Shown piece after piece: positions 10,004 through 20,284 of a DNA stretch of 64,000 bases. Position numbers and translations under genes: made by a program. Numbering within the stretch: position 1 is the first letter of the stretch; each line of letters opens with the position of its first letter. Source of the DNA: Hyphomicrobiales bacterium (lineage in GTDB: Bacteria > Pseudomonadota > Alphaproteobacteria > Rhizobiales > Rhizobiaceae); assembly GCA_900473685.1 (NCBI GenBank), contig UCNE01000022.1:62001-126000 (forward strand), in the 5' to 3' direction. Under the pieces are notes generated by a model. That model did not search any database. It saw only the letters and a list, made by a program, of their open reading frames with translations, and had not been told where the DNA came from.

Positions 10004-10954
10004 ATGACCGGCATTTCCGCAAACTTGGCGACACGCAGCAACGACGTTTCCTTCGGGCTCACACTGATGGTCATCGCGGTGCTGATCTCGCCGCTGATCG
10101 ATATTTTTGCAAAACTCGCGATCACCACGGTTCCCTCGGCAGAAATCACCGCCGTGCGCTTCGTGCTGCAGATGATCTTCATCCTGCCGATCGTCGTCGT
10201 CCGCGGCACATTGTTCGATCTCACCTGGAAGAAGACCGGACTGCATATGTTGCGCGGCGGCCTGCTCGTCGTCACCATGCTGTCCTTCATCACCACGCTG
10301 AAGGCGATGGAGGTGGCCGATGCCATCGCCATCTTCTTCGTCGAGCCGATTATCCTGACGATCCTCGGCAGCATCTTCCTCAAGGAAACCATCGGCTGGC
10401 GGCGGTACACGGCCTGCGGCGTCGGCTTTTTCGGCGCGCTGCTGGTGATCCAGCCGAGCATGCAGGAAGTCGGCTGGATCGCGCTTTTGCCGGTTGTCTC
10501 GGCCTTCGGGCTTGCGGTGTTCCTGCTGGTCACCCGTATGGTGGCGCAGAACGAGGACCCATGGTCGATGCAGTTTCACGCCGGCGTCTGGGGCGCGCTG
10601 TTTTGCGCTGTCCTGCTTTATACCGGCGACGGCACCGGGTCGGAAATCTTCGATCCGGTCCTGCCGGATATGACCGCCAGCCTCTATCTGCTTGGCGTTG
10701 GCGTCACCGCAACGATTTCCGGCGTGCTCGGTGTCTATGCCTATCGCGCCGCCCCCGCCTCGGTGCTGGCGCCGCTGCAATATCTGGAAATCGTCTCGGC
10801 GACGATTTTTGGCTGGCTGGTGTTCGGCCATCTGCCGGATGCACTGAAATGGCTGGGCATCGCCATCATCATCGGCTCGGGCCTCTACATCATCTGGCGC
10901 GAACGCCGGGTCAACAAGACTGCGGGTATCGCGCCGGTCTCGCCGGCCATCTGA
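10004..10954 (+). CDS. EamA/DMT-family transporter
   Basis: 316 residues with ten hydrophobic segments in two EamA repeats, distinct in sequence from the transporter at 2750. It starts at an ATG 13 bases after the hydrolase stop; an earlier in-frame start would overlap that gene by 40 bases. It lies in one transcription unit with the alpha/beta hydrolase and, 36 bases downstream, the ThDP enzyme. It could export or import a product of those enzymes, but nothing in the sequence names the substrate. Confidence 0.86.
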   Translation: MTGISANLATRSNDVSFGLTLMVIAVLISPLIDIFAKLAITTVPSAEITAVRFVLQMIFILPIVVVRGTLFDLTWKKTGLHMLRGGLLVVTMLSFITTLKAMEVADAIAIFFVEPIILTILGSIFLKETIGWRRYTACGVGFFGALLVIQPSMQEVGWIALLPVVSAFGLAVFLLVTRMVAQNEDPWSMQFHAGVWGALFCAVLLYTGDGTGSEIFDPVLPDMTASLYLLGVGVTATISGVLGVYAYRAAPASVLAPLQYLEIVSATIFGWLVFGHLPDALKWLGIAIIIGSGLYIIWRERRVNKTAGIAPVSPAI

Positions 10955-10990
10955 CACAACAATTTCTAAGACGCTTTGGGAGGAGCAGAC

Positions 10991-12637
10991 ATGAAGACAG
11001 GCGGAGAATTGATCGTTGAGGCGCTGAAGGCAAACGGCGTCACCCGGGTGTCCTGTGTGCCGGGCGAAAGCTATCTCGCCGTGCTCGACGCGCTCTACGA
11101 CACCGATATCGACGTGGTGGTCTGCCGCCAGGAAGGTGGCGCCGCGATGATGGCCGACGCCTGGGGGCGGCTGACCGGCGAGCCAGGCATCTGCATGGTG
11201 ACACGCGGTCCGGGCGCAATGAACGCGTCCGCCGGCCTGCACATCGCCCGCCAGGATTCGATCCCGATGATCCTGTTCATCGGCCAGGTCCAGCGCGATG
11301 CCCGCGAGCGCGAAGCCTTCCAGGAAATCGAATACCGCCGCGCGTTTACCGAAATCGCCAAATGGGTCGGTGAGATCGACGATCCCGCCCGCATCCCGGA
11401 ATTCGTCACCCGTGCCTTTGCCGTTGCCACATCCGGCCGTCCCGGCCCTGTCGTCCTGACCTTGCCGGAAGACATGCTGACGCAGAAAACGCAAGCGGTT
11501 TCGGCAAAGCCCTATCAACCGGTCGAAAGCCATCCCGGCCCCAGCCAGATGCAGGCGCTGGAAGCCCTGCTCACCAAAGCCGAACGGCCGATCGCCATTC
11601 TCGGCGGCACGCGCTGGAGCGCAGAGGCCGTCCTGCAGTTCCACTCGTTTGCCGAGCGCTTCGATCTGCCCGTCGGCTGCTCCTTCCGCCGCCAAATGCT
11701 GTTTGATCATCTTCATCCGAACTACGCCGGAGATGTCGGTATCGGTATCAATCCGGCGCTGGCCAAGGATATTCGCGAGGCAGACCTGGTGCTGTTGATC
11801 GGCGGCCGGTTCTCCGAAATGCCGTCTTCGGGCTATACCCTTCTGGACGTGCCCTACCCGCAGCAGACGCTGGTGCATGTCTATCCCGACCCCGGCGAAC
11901 TCGGCCGGGTCTACCGTCCGGACCTGGCAATCGCGGCGTCGCCCGCCGATTTCGCAGCCGCCCTTGAGACGCTGACGCCGGCACAGCCGCATAGGCAGTC
12001 AGAACGGACGGCACGGATGCATCAATCCTATCTCACCTGGTCGACGCCGCCGGAAACCGGTCCCGGCGACGTGCAGATGGGGCCGATCATGCGTTATATC
12101 GAGGCGAACACGGCAAAGGACGCGATCTTTGCCAACGGCGCCGGCAACTATGCCACCTGGCTGCACCGCTTCCACCGGTTCCAGCAGTTCAATACGCAGG
12201 CGGCGCCGACATCGGGTTCCATGGGTTACGGCCTGCCAGCAGCGGTTGCCGCCAAACAATTGCATCCTGAGCGGGAAGTCATCTGCTTTGCCGGTGACGG
12301 CTGTTTCATGATGCACGGCCAGGAATTTGCTACCGCTGTACGCTACAATCTGGCGATCATCACGCTCGTCATCAACAACGGCATCTACGGCACGATCCGC
12401 ATGCATCAGGAACGGGAATATCCGGGCCGGGTCAGCGGCACCGACCTCACCAACCCGGATTTCGCAGCCTTTGCCCGCGCCTATGGCGGCCACGGCGAGT
12501 TGGTGGAAAAAACGGAGGATTTCGCCGGAGCCTTCGAGCGCGCCCGCCAAAGCGGCAAGCCATCAATCATCGAGATCAGGCTTGATCCGGAAGCGATCAC
12601 ACCAACGCGGACGCTGAGCCAGATCCGAAACGGCTAA
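10991..12637 (+). CDS. ThDP-dependent enzyme, acetolactate synthase/benzoylformate decarboxylase superfamily
   Basis: 548 residues in the three-domain order of the family. The N-terminal Pyr domain (about 1-170) has the ThDP-activating Glu in CRQEGGAAMMADAWGR. A central FAD/nucleotide-like domain has GGTRWSAEA, and the C-terminal PP domain (about 365-530) has GDGCFMMHGQEF followed by VINNGIYG, the Mg/diphosphate motif. GGGAGGAGC precedes the ATG closely. It is not next to a small ilvH-type subunit, so it is unlikely to be the biosynthetic acetolactate synthase. Alternatives are a 2-oxo acid decarboxylase or a carboligase. The reaction is not identifiable from sequence alone. Confidence 0.85.
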   Translation: MKTGGELIVEALKANGVTRVSCVPGESYLAVLDALYDTDIDVVVCRQEGGAAMMADAWGRLTGEPGICMVTRGPGAMNASAGLHIARQDSIPMILFIGQVQRDAREREAFQEIEYRRAFTEIAKWVGEIDDPARIPEFVTRAFAVATSGRPGPVVLTLPEDMLTQKTQAVSAKPYQPVESHPGPSQMQALEALLTKAERPIAILGGTRWSAEAVLQFHSFAERFDLPVGCSFRRQMLFDHLHPNYAGDVGIGINPALAKDIREADLVLLIGGRFSEMPSSGYTLLDVPYPQQTLVHVYPDPGELGRVYRPDLAIAASPADFAAALETLTPAQPHRQSERTARMHQSYLTWSTPPETGPGDVQMGPIMRYIEANTAKDAIFANGAGNYATWLHRFHRFQQFNTQAAPTSGSMGYGLPAAVAAKQLHPEREVICFAGDGCFMMHGQEFATAVRYNLAIITLVINNGIYGTIRMHQEREYPGRVSGTDLTNPDFAAFARAYGGHGELVEKTEDFAGAFERARQSGKPSIIEIRLDPEAITPTRTLSQIRNG

Positions 12638-12719
12638 TTAAGCATTACCAACCAGACGGTTATACCGAAGAAAGGCCGGCATCTTTTGGTGGAAAAACTG
12701 CTTTCGGCTTCTATGTCTA

Positions 12720-12737
12720 TGTGACAACATTGTGGCA
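12720..12737. promoter_or_regulatory. Weak candidate PHO-box-like repeat upstream of ugpB
   Basis: TGTGACA and TGTGGCA occur 11 bp apart, the spacing of PhoB half-site repeats; read on the minus strand they resemble TGTCACA. They lie about 130 bp before ugpB. Orientation and a mismatch make this tentative. The rest of the 230-bp gap (12638-12867) holds no recognisable gene. Confidence 0.3.
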
Positions 12738-12867
12738 TCCAGGGTCATTGCATGGTTCTCTGTGCAGGCTTGGATTTAATCAATTCCGCTGACGATCGAG
12801 GAGGATCGCCAGCGGAACGTGATGAAAGTGCACCGTATTTCGTTTGTCACCATCTGGGAGGAAAAAC

Positions 12868-14172
12868 ATGAGACGCTCATTTTTCACATCGACCGCACTC
12901 TTGGCGCTCTCGCTTGCGCTGCCGGCAAGTGCCTATGCCGCGACCGATCTGCAATGGTGGCATGCGATGACAGGCGCCAACAACGAAGTCGTCAATCAGC
13001 TGGCCAAGGAATTCAACGAGAGCCAGGCCGAGTACACGATCACCCCAGTCTTCAAAGGTACCTATCCGGAAACGCTGAATGCCGGCATTGCCGCCTTCCG
13101 TTCGCAGCAGGCACCGGCGATCATTCAGGTTTTCGATGCGGGTAGCGGCGTGATGATGGGCGCGGAAGGCGCGATCGTTCCGGCAGCCGACGTCCTGCAG
13201 AAGGGCGGCTACACGTTCAACAAGTCGCAATATCTTGCCGGCATCGCGGCTTACTATTCGAAACCGGACGGCACGATGCTGTCCTTCCCCTACAATTCAT
13301 CCTCGCCGATCCTCTACTACAACAAGGATATCTTCCAGAAGGCCGGGCTTGACGCCGACAATCCGCCGAAGACATGGCCGGAAGTGTTCGATGCTGCCAA
13401 GAAGATCAAGACCAGTGGTGCCGCCGCCTGCGGCTTTACGTCCACCTGGCTGACCTGGATCCAGACCGAGAACTTTGCCGCGTGGAACAATGTTGCCTAT
13501 GGCACCCATGAAAACGGCCTCGGCGGCAATGACGTCAAGCTCGAGTTCAACTCCCCTCTCTTCGTCCAGCACTTCCAATCGATCGCCGATCTCGCCAAGG
13601 ATGGCACCTTCCGCTATGGCGGCCGGACATCGGAAGCGAAGCAGCTGTTCATGTCGGGCGAATGCGCGATCCTCACCGAATCCTCCGGCGGCCTGGGCGA
13701 CATCATCAAGTCCGGCGTGAAATACGGCATCGGCCAGCTCCCCTATTACGAAGGACATGGCCCGCAGAACACCATTCCAGGCGGCGCAAGCCTCTGGGTC
13801 TTCGGCGGAAAGAGCGACGAGGAATACAAGGGTGTTGCCCAGTTCTTCAACTTCCTGTCACAGACCAAGATCCAGGCCCGCCTGCATCAGGTATCCGGCT
13901 ACATGCCGGTGACAAATGCTGCCTATGAAGACACCAAGAAATCCGGCTTCTATGACAAGAACCCCGGCCGCGAAACACCGATCCTGCAGATGATGGGCAA
14001 GGCGCCTACCGAAAATTCCAAGGGTGTGCGCCTCGTCAACCTGCCGCAGGTTCGCGATATCATGAATGAGGAGTTCGAGGCGATGCTGGCTGGCCAGCAG
14101 GATGCCAAGGCAGCGCTCGACAAGGCCGTCGAACGCGGGAATGCCGCAATCACCGAAGCCGTCGGCAACTAA
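12868..14172 (+). CDS. ugpB: sn-Glycerol-3-phosphate ABC transporter, periplasmic binding protein
   Basis: 434 residues with a Sec signal peptide cleaved after ASAYAA. The mature protein begins [11 protein letters not shown], and continues with the UgpB-typical [18 protein letters not shown] and IVQVFDAG-like stretch. It captures glycerol-3-phosphate and glycerophosphodiesters in the periplasm. GGGAGGAAAAAC precedes the ATG. It is the first gene of ugpBAEC, with the binding protein, two permeases and ATPase in the standard order. ugpQ (phosphodiesterase) is absent from this unit. PhoB regulation is usual for the family; only a weak candidate box is visible. Confidence 0.93.
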   Translation: MRRSFFTSTALLALSLALPASAYAATDLQWWHAMTGANNEVVNQLAKEFNESQAEYTITPVFKGTYPETLNAGIAAFRSQQAPAIIQVFDAGSGVMMGAEGAIVPAADVLQKGGYTFNKSQYLAGIAAYYSKPDGTMLSFPYNSSSPILYYNKDIFQKAGLDADNPPKTWPEVFDAAKKIKTSGAAACGFTSTWLTWIQTENFAAWNNVAYGTHENGLGGNDVKLEFNSPLFVQHFQSIADLAKDGTFRYGGRTSEAKQLFMSGECAILTESSGGLGDIIKSGVKYGIGQLPYYEGHGPQNTIPGGASLWVFGGKSDEEYKGVAQFFNFLSQTKIQARLHQVSGYMPVTNAAYEDTKKSGFYDKNPGRETPILQMMGKAPTENSKGVRLVNLPQVRDIMNEEFEAMLAGQQDAKAALDKAVERGNAAITEAVGN

Positions 14173-14255
14173 CCCTCCGGTCACCCGCCGCTCGCATATG
14201 TTTGCGGGCGGCGGAGACGCCGTCTCGTCGCCCGTCCGCCGCTGGAGGAGAACCC

Positions 14256-15137
14256 GTGCACAACGTTGCGTTTCCCAACAAGATCCTGCCCTATCTGCTG
14301 ATCGCGCCGCAGATCATCCTGACGGTCATCTTCTTTTTCTGGCCGGCCAGCCAGGCCCTGTATCAGTCCATGGTCCGGCAGGATCCGTTTGGCCTGAAAA
14401 GCGGGTTCGTCGGCCTGGCAAACTTCAAGGCGGTTCTGTCTGATCCGAACTATATTCACGCTCTGCAAGTCACGGTCGTCTTCAGTCTTTTGACAGCGCT
14501 GGTCTCCATGGGCGTCGCGTTGCTCCTCGCCACTGCCGCCGACAAGGTGGTGCGCGGTCAGGGGTTTTATCGCACGCTGCTGATCTGGCCTTATGCGGTT
14601 GCACCCGCGGTCGCCGGTATGCTCTGGCTGTTCATGTTCAACCCGGCAATGGGCACGCTGGCCTATCTTCTGCGCCGCAACGGCCTTGCCTGGGATCCGC
14701 TTTTGAACGGCAATCAGGCAATGTCACTGGTCGTGGTTGCCGCCGCCTGGAAACAGATCAGCTATAACTTCCTGTTCTTCGTGGCAGGCCTGCAGGCCAT
14801 CCCGAAATCACTGATCGAGGCCGCCTCCATCGACGGAGCGCGCGGCAGCAGGCGTTTCTGGACCATCGTCTTCCCGCTGCTTGCTCCGACCACCTTCTTC
14901 CTCCTGGTCGTCAACACGGTCTACGCCTTCTTCGATACGTTCGGCATCATCCACGCCGTCACCGGAGGTGGTCCGGCCAAGGCGACGGAAACGCTGGTCT
15001 ACAAGGTTTACAATGACGGCTTCGTCAATCTGAACCTCGGGTCCTCGGCCGCCCAATCCGTCATTCTGATGGTGATCGTCATCGGGCTCACCGCCTTCCA
15101 GTTCCGCTTTGTCGAAAAACGGGTCCACTATGGCTGA
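14256..15137 (+). CDS. ugpA: sn-Glycerol-3-phosphate ABC transporter permease
   Basis: 293 residues with six membrane segments and the cytoplasmic EAA loop ([18 protein letters not shown]) that docks the ATPase. The GTG at 14256 has GGAGGAG five bases upstream, better than the upstream in-frame start at 14202, which lacks one. The gene lies 83 bases after ugpB and 9 bases before ugpE. It pairs with UgpE to form the channel. Confidence 0.92.
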   Translation: MHNVAFPNKILPYLLIAPQIILTVIFFFWPASQALYQSMVRQDPFGLKSGFVGLANFKAVLSDPNYIHALQVTVVFSLLTALVSMGVALLLATAADKVVRGQGFYRTLLIWPYAVAPAVAGMLWLFMFNPAMGTLAYLLRRNGLAWDPLLNGNQAMSLVVVAAAWKQISYNFLFFVAGLQAIPKSLIEAASIDGARGSRRFWTIVFPLLAPTTFFLLVVNTVYAFFDTFGIIHAVTGGGPAKATETLVYKVYNDGFVNLNLGSSAAQSVILMVIVIGLTAFQFRFVEKRVHYG

Positions 15138-15146
15138 GGGCAAGAG

Positions 15147-15995
15147 ATGATCGAAAAACGTCCCATCGCCAACCTGATCGGCCACCTCATCCTGATCCTC
15201 GGGATCATCATCGTTGCCTTCCCGATCTATTACACGTTCATCGCCTCGACGGCGACTTCCGAGGCGATCATCCGCCCGCCGATGTCTCTGCTTCCCGGCG
15301 GCCATATGGTGGAAAACTACACCGAGGCCATGGCCGGCGGCGTCGAACGTGTCGTCGGGGTCAGCCTGGAACGGTTGCTCTTCAACTCCTTCGTCGTGGC
15401 GATCGCGATCGCCGTTGGCAAGATCGTGATTTCCTTCCTGTCGGCGTTTGCCATCGTCTTTTTCCGCTTTCCCTTCCGCATGGCGTTTTTCTGGATGATC
15501 TTCGTCACGCTGATGTTGCCTGTGGAGGTGCGCATCCTGCCGACCTACAAGGTCATCGTCGATCTCGGTTTGATCGACACCTATGCTGGATTGACGCTCC
15601 CGCTGATGGCGTCCGCCACCGCGACGTTCCTGTTTCGGCAATTCTTCCTGACGATCCCCGGCGAATTGGTCGAGGCGGCACGCATCGACAATGCCGGGCC
15701 ATTCCGCTTCATGCGCGATATCCTGCTGCCGCTGTCGCGCACCAATATCGCCGCGCTGTTCGTCATTCTCTTCATCTACGGCTGGACGCAGTATCTCTGG
15801 CCGTTGCTGGTTACCAACGATGCCAAGATGAACACGATCATTATCGGCCTGCGGCGCATGGTCGATTTCACCGACGCATCGACCCCCTGGAATTACGTCA
15901 TGGTGACGGCGATCCTTGCCATCATACCGCCCATTCTCGTGGTGGTGTTGATGCAGCGATGGTTCGTCAAAGGTCTCGTGGATACGGAGAAATAA
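15147..15995 (+). CDS. ugpE: sn-Glycerol-3-phosphate ABC transporter permease
   Basis: 282 residues with six membrane segments; the EAA loop reads [21 protein letters not shown]. It belongs to the MalG-type second permease subfamily. The stop codon overlaps the ugpC start by one base (TAATG), indicating translational coupling. It forms the heterodimeric channel with UgpA. Confidence 0.92.
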   Translation: MIEKRPIANLIGHLILILGIIIVAFPIYYTFIASTATSEAIIRPPMSLLPGGHMVENYTEAMAGGVERVVGVSLERLLFNSFVVAIAIAVGKIVISFLSAFAIVFFRFPFRMAFFWMIFVTLMLPVEVRILPTYKVIVDLGLIDTYAGLTLPLMASATATFLFRQFFLTIPGELVEAARIDNAGPFRFMRDILLPLSRTNIAALFVILFIYGWTQYLWPLLVTNDAKMNTIIIGLRRMVDFTDASTPWNYVMVTAILAIIPPILVVVLMQRWFVKGLVDTEK

Positions 15996-17041
15996 TGGCC
16001 AATATCATATTGAATGACGTTCGTAAGAAGTATGGTCCGGTCGATGCTATCCAGGGGGTTTCCCTCGATATTGCCGATGGAGAATTGGTGGTGCTGGTCG
16101 GTCCGTCCGGCTGCGGGAAATCGACGCTTCTGCGCATGATTGCCGGTCTCGAAAGCATTACCGGCGGCACGATCTCGATCGGCGGCCGCGTCGTCAACGA
16201 GCTCGAACCATCCGAGCGCGACATCGCCATGGTGTTCCAGAATTATGCGCTTTATCCGCACATGACGGTTCGCCAAAATCTCGCCTATGGTCTCAAGAAC
16301 CGCAACACGCCTAAAGATGAGATCGACCGGCGCATTGCCGATGCCGCAAAGGCGCTGGAGATAGAACCCTTCCTTGATCGCAAACCACGGCAATTGTCCG
16401 GCGGTCAGCGGCAGCGCGTTGCCATGGGCCGCGCCATCGTCCGCGAACCGGCGGCGTTCCTGTTCGACGAGCCGCTGTCCAATCTGGATGCCAAGCTGCG
16501 CGTCCAGATGCGCGTCGAGATCAAGCGCCTGCAACGGGCGCTCGCCACCACCAGCGTTTATGTGACCCATGATCAGATGGAAGCCATGACACTGGCCGAC
16601 AGGCTCGTCGTCCTGAATGCCGGGCGGATCGAACAAGTCGGAACCCCGATCGAGCTTTACGAAAAGCCACAAACGACGTTCGTGGCGACGTTTATCGGCT
16701 CCCCCTCGATGAATCTTCTGTCAAAAAATTCGTCGAGCGATTGGCGTATCGGCAATGGCGCGTCCCCTCCGGCGGGCACAGCGACACTCGGGGTACGGCC
16801 GGAGGATCTGCATCTGTCGGCGTCAAATAGCGCAGACAGCGGCTTGACGATCGATGTGAAAGTGGCAGCTGTGGAACTGGTTGGCGCAGAGAGCTATGTT
16901 CACGGCACGCTGCCGGATCGCCAGCCAGTCGTCTTTCGGGTTCCGGGGCGGTCGAAGATCGGTCTCGATGATCTCGCCACGGTTCATGCAGCGTGGGAAA
17001 ATCTGCACTTTTTCGATGACGCCGGCCAGCGGCTGGCTTGA
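15995..17041 (+). CDS. ugpC: sn-Glycerol-3-phosphate ABC transporter ATP-binding protein
   Basis: 348 residues. The nucleotide-binding domain (about 1-235) has Walker [10 protein letters not shown], signature [15 protein letters not shown] and Walker [15 protein letters not shown], with the H-loop VTHDQMEAM. The C-terminal TOBE/OB regulatory region, typical of MalK/UgpC, contains [11 protein letters not shown]. It is the last gene of the operon. The start was chosen from the one-base overlap with ugpE. In E. coli the C-terminal domain takes part in regulation by phosphate or glycerol-3-phosphate supply. Confidence 0.92.
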   Translation: MANIILNDVRKKYGPVDAIQGVSLDIADGELVVLVGPSGCGKSTLLRMIAGLESITGGTISIGGRVVNELEPSERDIAMVFQNYALYPHMTVRQNLAYGLKNRNTPKDEIDRRIADAAKALEIEPFLDRKPRQLSGGQRQRVAMGRAIVREPAAFLFDEPLSNLDAKLRVQMRVEIKRLQRALATTSVYVTHDQMEAMTLADRLVVLNAGRIEQVGTPIELYEKPQTTFVATFIGSPSMNLLSKNSSSDWRIGNGASPPAGTATLGVRPEDLHLSASNSADSGLTIDVKVAAVELVGAESYVHGTLPDRQPVVFRVPGRSKIGLDDLATVHAAWENLHFFDDAGQRLA

Positions 17042-17057
17042 GACCAGTTGCCTTGGT

Positions 17058-17087
17058 ACGGCGCGCAATCGCAAGGATGCGCGCCGT
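17058..17087. other. Intergenic hairpin at the convergent end of ugpC
   Basis: Ten-base arms ACGGCGCGCA/TGCGCGCCGT with a ten-base spacer between convergent genes. Neither strand has a T run after the stem, so it is not a classic Rho-independent terminator. It may block exonucleases or act with Rho. Confidence 0.5.
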
Positions 17088-17096
17088 CAAAAAATG

Positions 17097-17435
17097 TCAG
17101 CCGCGAATGTGCTGGGTCTGCTGGTAGACATTGGTCGAGCGGGCGCCGGAACGGCAATAGCCGAGCATCGGGCGCTCGAACGTATCCAGCGCGTCGACCA
17201 TCTCGCGCACGGCATCGGCAGTCACGCCCATCGGGCCGACCGGAATATGGGTGATGTCGAGGCCAAGCTCCTTGGCCCGGGCGGCGATAGTTTCGAACTG
17301 TGGCTGGTCGGGCTGTTCGAAATCCGGGCGGTGGCAGACGATGGACTTGAAACCAAGCGCCTTGATCGCATCAAGGTCCTCGACCGAAATCTGCCCGGTG
17401 ACCGAATATTCATCGTTGATCTGGCGAATGTCCAT
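17097..17435 (-). CDS. TIGR01244/DUF442-type sulfurtransferase-phosphatase family protein
   Basis: 112 residues. The fold and motif resemble the N-terminal domain of Blh-type proteins and dual-specificity phosphatase/rhodanese relatives. The active loop is YCRSGARS near the C terminus, with the nucleophilic Cys at its start. The chosen ATG (17435) has GAGGAAGG a few bases upstream and begins MDIRQINDEYSVTGQ. A longer start is possible but adds a non-conserved leader. Family members are linked to sulfide/persulfide metabolism or biofilm growth; its role here is unknown. Confidence 0.78.
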   Translation of the reverse strand: MDIRQINDEYSVTGQISVEDLDAIKALGFKSIVCHRPDFEQPDQPQFETIAARAKELGLDITHIPVGPMGVTADAVREMVDALDTFERPMLGYCRSGARSTNVYQQTQHIRG

Positions 17436-17509
17436 GGCTGTGCCTTCCTCAAAATAATGCCCGGATTGATGTAAGACCGGCGGTGTCATGCGTCAATTGG
17501 AAAGGCGGA

Positions 17510-18361
17510 TCACCGGATCTGGAACGCCAAGGCGTACTCGACCGTATCGCCGGGCGCCAACAGCGGCATTTCACCCGCCCCGGCAAGCTCCGTGCGCTTG
17601 GCAAGCCGGTGGGAAGCCGGCTCGATGCTGATCACGTCGGCTGCACCACGCTGGCACCGCCACATCTGCAGGAAAGGCAGGGTCGCCGTGGAAAACCGGA
17701 CAATCAGGTGACGGCCGCCCAAAGCCGGTAGCGGCCCGAGCGTCACCTGCGCCCAGCCGTCTTCAGCCGGCGCGGCAGGCACGCAGAAATGCGCACTCTC
17801 CCCCTCGCCGAATCGCCAGCCACGCTCTTCGCTGTCGAACATCGTTCCACGTATCCGTGTTTCCTCGCCCGCAAGCCAGCCGCCGATATTCATGTGATAC
17901 ATCAGCATCGGCGCAAACGGGCTCTCGCCCGTGTTCGTCACCCGATCGGAAAGCACGACCTCCCGCTTGTCGGCACTGATGGCCCACTGGCGGGAAACAC
18001 GGGCCTTTCCACCGGCCGCAAGCACGACCTCGGTTTGTGCGGTACAGTCTGCCGGTTCATCCGGTAGCGACATCCGGGTTTCGCCGACCGGTGTGCCGCA
18101 CAGCGATCCGTGCAACGGAAAAAGCTGGCCGTCCTCATTCCCTTCGATGGGCTCGGGATGGCGGATATGGTCCGGACCACAGGTGAAGAAAAAACCCTGA
18201 AGTGCATGGTCGATGCGCCGGTCGCCATCCGATGGAATTGCGGTGCCGGGCGCAAGATCGATCCCATCGACGACGAAGGCGCCGATATCCAGCGCGGACT
18301 GCCGGTCGAGCAGAACCTGGAAGTCGCCCGTGTGGGGTTCGCCAGTGATACTGATCGACAT
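17510..18361 (-). CDS. DUF4432/aldose 1-epimerase-like family protein
   Basis: 283 residues with the beta-sandwich features of galactose mutarotase relatives: FPLHGSLCGTPV early, then MLMYHMNIGGW, and SIEPASHRLAKR late. The conserved His in PLHG and Glu in IEPA match positions used by this group. No signal peptide, so cytosolic. GGAGG lies seven bases before the ATG. It stands alone between the DUF442 gene and a divergent L,D-transpeptidase gene. A sugar substrate is likely but unidentified. Confidence 0.75.
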   Translation of the reverse strand: MSISITGEPHTGDFQVLLDRQSALDIGAFVVDGIDLAPGTAIPSDGDRRIDHALQGFFFTCGPDHIRHPEPIEGNEDGQLFPLHGSLCGTPVGETRMSLPDEPADCTAQTEVVLAAGGKARVSRQWAISADKREVVLSDRVTNTGESPFAPMLMYHMNIGGWLAGEETRIRGTMFDSEERGWRFGEGESAHFCVPAAPAEDGWAQVTLGPLPALGGRHLIVRFSTATLPFLQMWRCQRGAADVISIEPASHRLAKRTELAGAGEMPLLAPGDTVEYALAFQIR

Positions 18362-18472
18362 ACATGTCCTCCGTATGGTTTACCGGTTGAATCAGTCCGC
18401 TGAAGCTAGCCCAAAGACAGGGGTTCATCACCAGGCGAAAACAGGCAACCCACCGAATTCGAAGGATTTTAG

Positions 18473-18497
18473 GGAACTGTTCATAATGAATTTAGTT
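18473..18497 (+). promoter_or_regulatory. Candidate EcfG-type promoter before the L,D-transpeptidase
   Basis: GGAAC, a 16-base AT-rich spacer, then AGTTT, close to the GGAAC-N16/17-CGTT form used by the general stress sigma factor of alphaproteobacteria. It lies about 70 bp before the GTG start. The match at -10 is imperfect. Confidence 0.3.
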
Positions 18498-18563
18498 TAT
18501 TCATATTACCGTCCCATTTGATTTGTACGCCCCGAGTTCAACTGCCAGAAAACAGGTTTCACC

Positions 18564-19940
18564 GTGACGTTCGTTTCCAGAACCCGCTTTACCCTCTTTG
18601 CCGCCGTCAGCGTGCTCGCTTTTGCCACTGCCGCCAAGGCACAGGACAGCTACGGCCGCCTGCCGCCCAATGCAGTTCTGGTGACGCCACAGGGCGATAT
18701 TCTCGATTACGTGCCCGAATCCGGCGACGTGCGGATGACGCGCGATCGCCGCGGCCGCACTGTTCTGGTCGATAGCTGGGGCAATATCGTCGCCACAGTG
18801 ATGGGCTCGGGACGTCAGGGCAATGATGCGCGCCGCCGCGAACGCAACCGCGACGTCTATGTCAATCCGGACTACGGTTATTCCGATCCTGCCTTCACCG
18901 ACCAGGGTTATACGCGCCCCGGCGAAATCACCGGGTCGATCCCGGATTACCGCGAAGGCGCGCCACGAAACATCGAGCGTCAGGAATTGCCGGCAAGCCT
19001 GCCGATGCAGGACGAAAACGATATGGCTGCCCTGCCGGCGGAAGAAAGCGCACCTGAGCGGCAAGCGCTGCCATCCGCCACCCGAATCACCAAGAAATCC
19101 AGCGCCGAAATTACCGCTCTGCAGGTATTTCTCGATCGGGAAGGTTTTTCGCCGGGTGTGATCGACGGCAAGAATGGATCCAATGTGACCAAGGCTATCG
19201 AAGCCTGGCAGCAGGCAACCGGCGAAACGCTGGATCCGAACAATACCGAGGACATCCTCGAGCGGTTGCGCTTCACCGGCGGCCTGCCGATCACCACCTA
19301 TACGATCACGGCAGCCGATGCGGCCGGCCCCTACGTTGCCTCCATTCCGGAAGACTATGCCCACAAGGCCGTCCTGCCGCACCTTTCCTTCACGTCGACA
19401 TCGGAAATGCTCGGCGAGAAATTCCATATGGACGAGGCCTATCTGCGTGAATTGAACCCCGGCATCGATTTCACCATCCCCGGCACCATCATCAAGGTGA
19501 TCAATCCGGGCGAGGCCAAGACGGCCAAGGTGACCCGCATCGTCGCCGACAAGTATCGCAAGCAGGTGTTCGCCTATGACGCTGCGGGCACCCTGATTGC
19601 TGCCTATCCGGCCACCATCGGCTCATCCGACACGCCATCGCCATCCGGCACGGTACAGGTCGATCGCATCGCCCTGAACCCCGGCTATACCTACAATCCG
19701 AAGATCAACTTCAAGCAGGGTGAAAACGACAAGATCCTGACGCTGCAGCCGGGTCCGAACGGTCCTGTCGGCACCGTCTGGATCGCCCTGTCGAAACCAA
19801 CATACGGCATCCACGGCACTCCGGAACCGTCCAAGATCGGCAAGACCCAGAGCCATGGCTGCGTTCGCCTGACCAACTGGGACGCGACCGAGCTTGCCAA
19901 AATGGTCAGCGTCGGCACCACAGTGGAATTCACCGAATAA
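18564..19940 (+). CDS. L,D-transpeptidase (YkuD family) with N-terminal signal peptide
   Basis: 458 residues. A signal peptide ends near residue 27 (AAKAQ). A PG_binding_1-like segment (ALQVFLDREGFSPGVIDGK) lies at about residue 185. The catalytic YkuD domain (about 325-455) ends with HGTPEPSKIGKTQSHGCVRL, with nucleophile Cys433. The enzyme would form 3-3 cross-links or attach outer-membrane proteins to peptidoglycan. Between the domains lies a long Arg/Asp-rich region. The start is GTG and the Shine-Dalgarno sequence is weak. Rhizobiales carry many such paralogues, so the exact role is open. Confidence 0.88.
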   Translation: MTFVSRTRFTLFAAVSVLAFATAAKAQDSYGRLPPNAVLVTPQGDILDYVPESGDVRMTRDRRGRTVLVDSWGNIVATVMGSGRQGNDARRRERNRDVYVNPDYGYSDPAFTDQGYTRPGEITGSIPDYREGAPRNIERQELPASLPMQDENDMAALPAEESAPERQALPSATRITKKSSAEITALQVFLDREGFSPGVIDGKNGSNVTKAIEAWQQATGETLDPNNTEDILERLRFTGGLPITTYTITAADAAGPYVASIPEDYAHKAVLPHLSFTSTSEMLGEKFHMDEAYLRELNPGIDFTIPGTIIKVINPGEAKTAKVTRIVADKYRKQVFAYDAAGTLIAAYPATIGSSDTPSPSGTVQVDRIALNPGYTYNPKINFKQGENDKILTLQPGPNGPVGTVWIALSKPTYGIHGTPEPSKIGKTQSHGCVRLTNWDATELAKMVSVGTTVEFTE

Positions 19941-20284
19941 AGGCGAAAAAATACAAAAACCTCCCCTATTTGGGGGGTGACGGACCGCCTGCATCGGTGA
20001 AAATGCGTATGTCGAGGCTACATTCTGCTGTCGTCTCGGCACTCCGTCGCAGCGCCGGCTTACCGGTACGGAACGCGATATGATTGGGCACAGGTTCGCG
20101 GAGGCGGAGATCGGGGGTCGTGGCGTTTAGCTTGGTAACGCCGCGACCTCATCGCCATTGCCCTGCCCCACCAAGGCCCTACGGCTTCATGACATCATCA
20201 GATATTGTCATTAAAAAACGTTGCCGCGATGCTTTATCTGTCGGAGAACTGAAAGACCAATTCCGACAGACAAGGAATGCCGTG
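19941..20284. other. 344-bp non-coding gap with a 5' hairpin before the FAD oxidase
   Basis: No convincing gene. It holds CCTCCCC/GGGGGG inverted bases just after the transpeptidase stop (no T run), an inverted repeat ATGACA/TGTCAT at 20189-20211, and a nine-base hairpin TCTGTCGGA/TCCGACAGA at 20237-20270. The last ends about 15 bases before the start codon and could be an operator or leader structure. Confidence 0.5.

Noticed and set aside
9896-11992. 698-codon open frame on the minus strand
   Set aside because: Antisense to the EamA and ThDP genes, both of which have clear family motifs and ribosome binding sites.
17058-17087. Rho-independent terminator after ugpC
   Set aside because: The stem is good but neither strand has a T run behind it; listed only as a hairpin.
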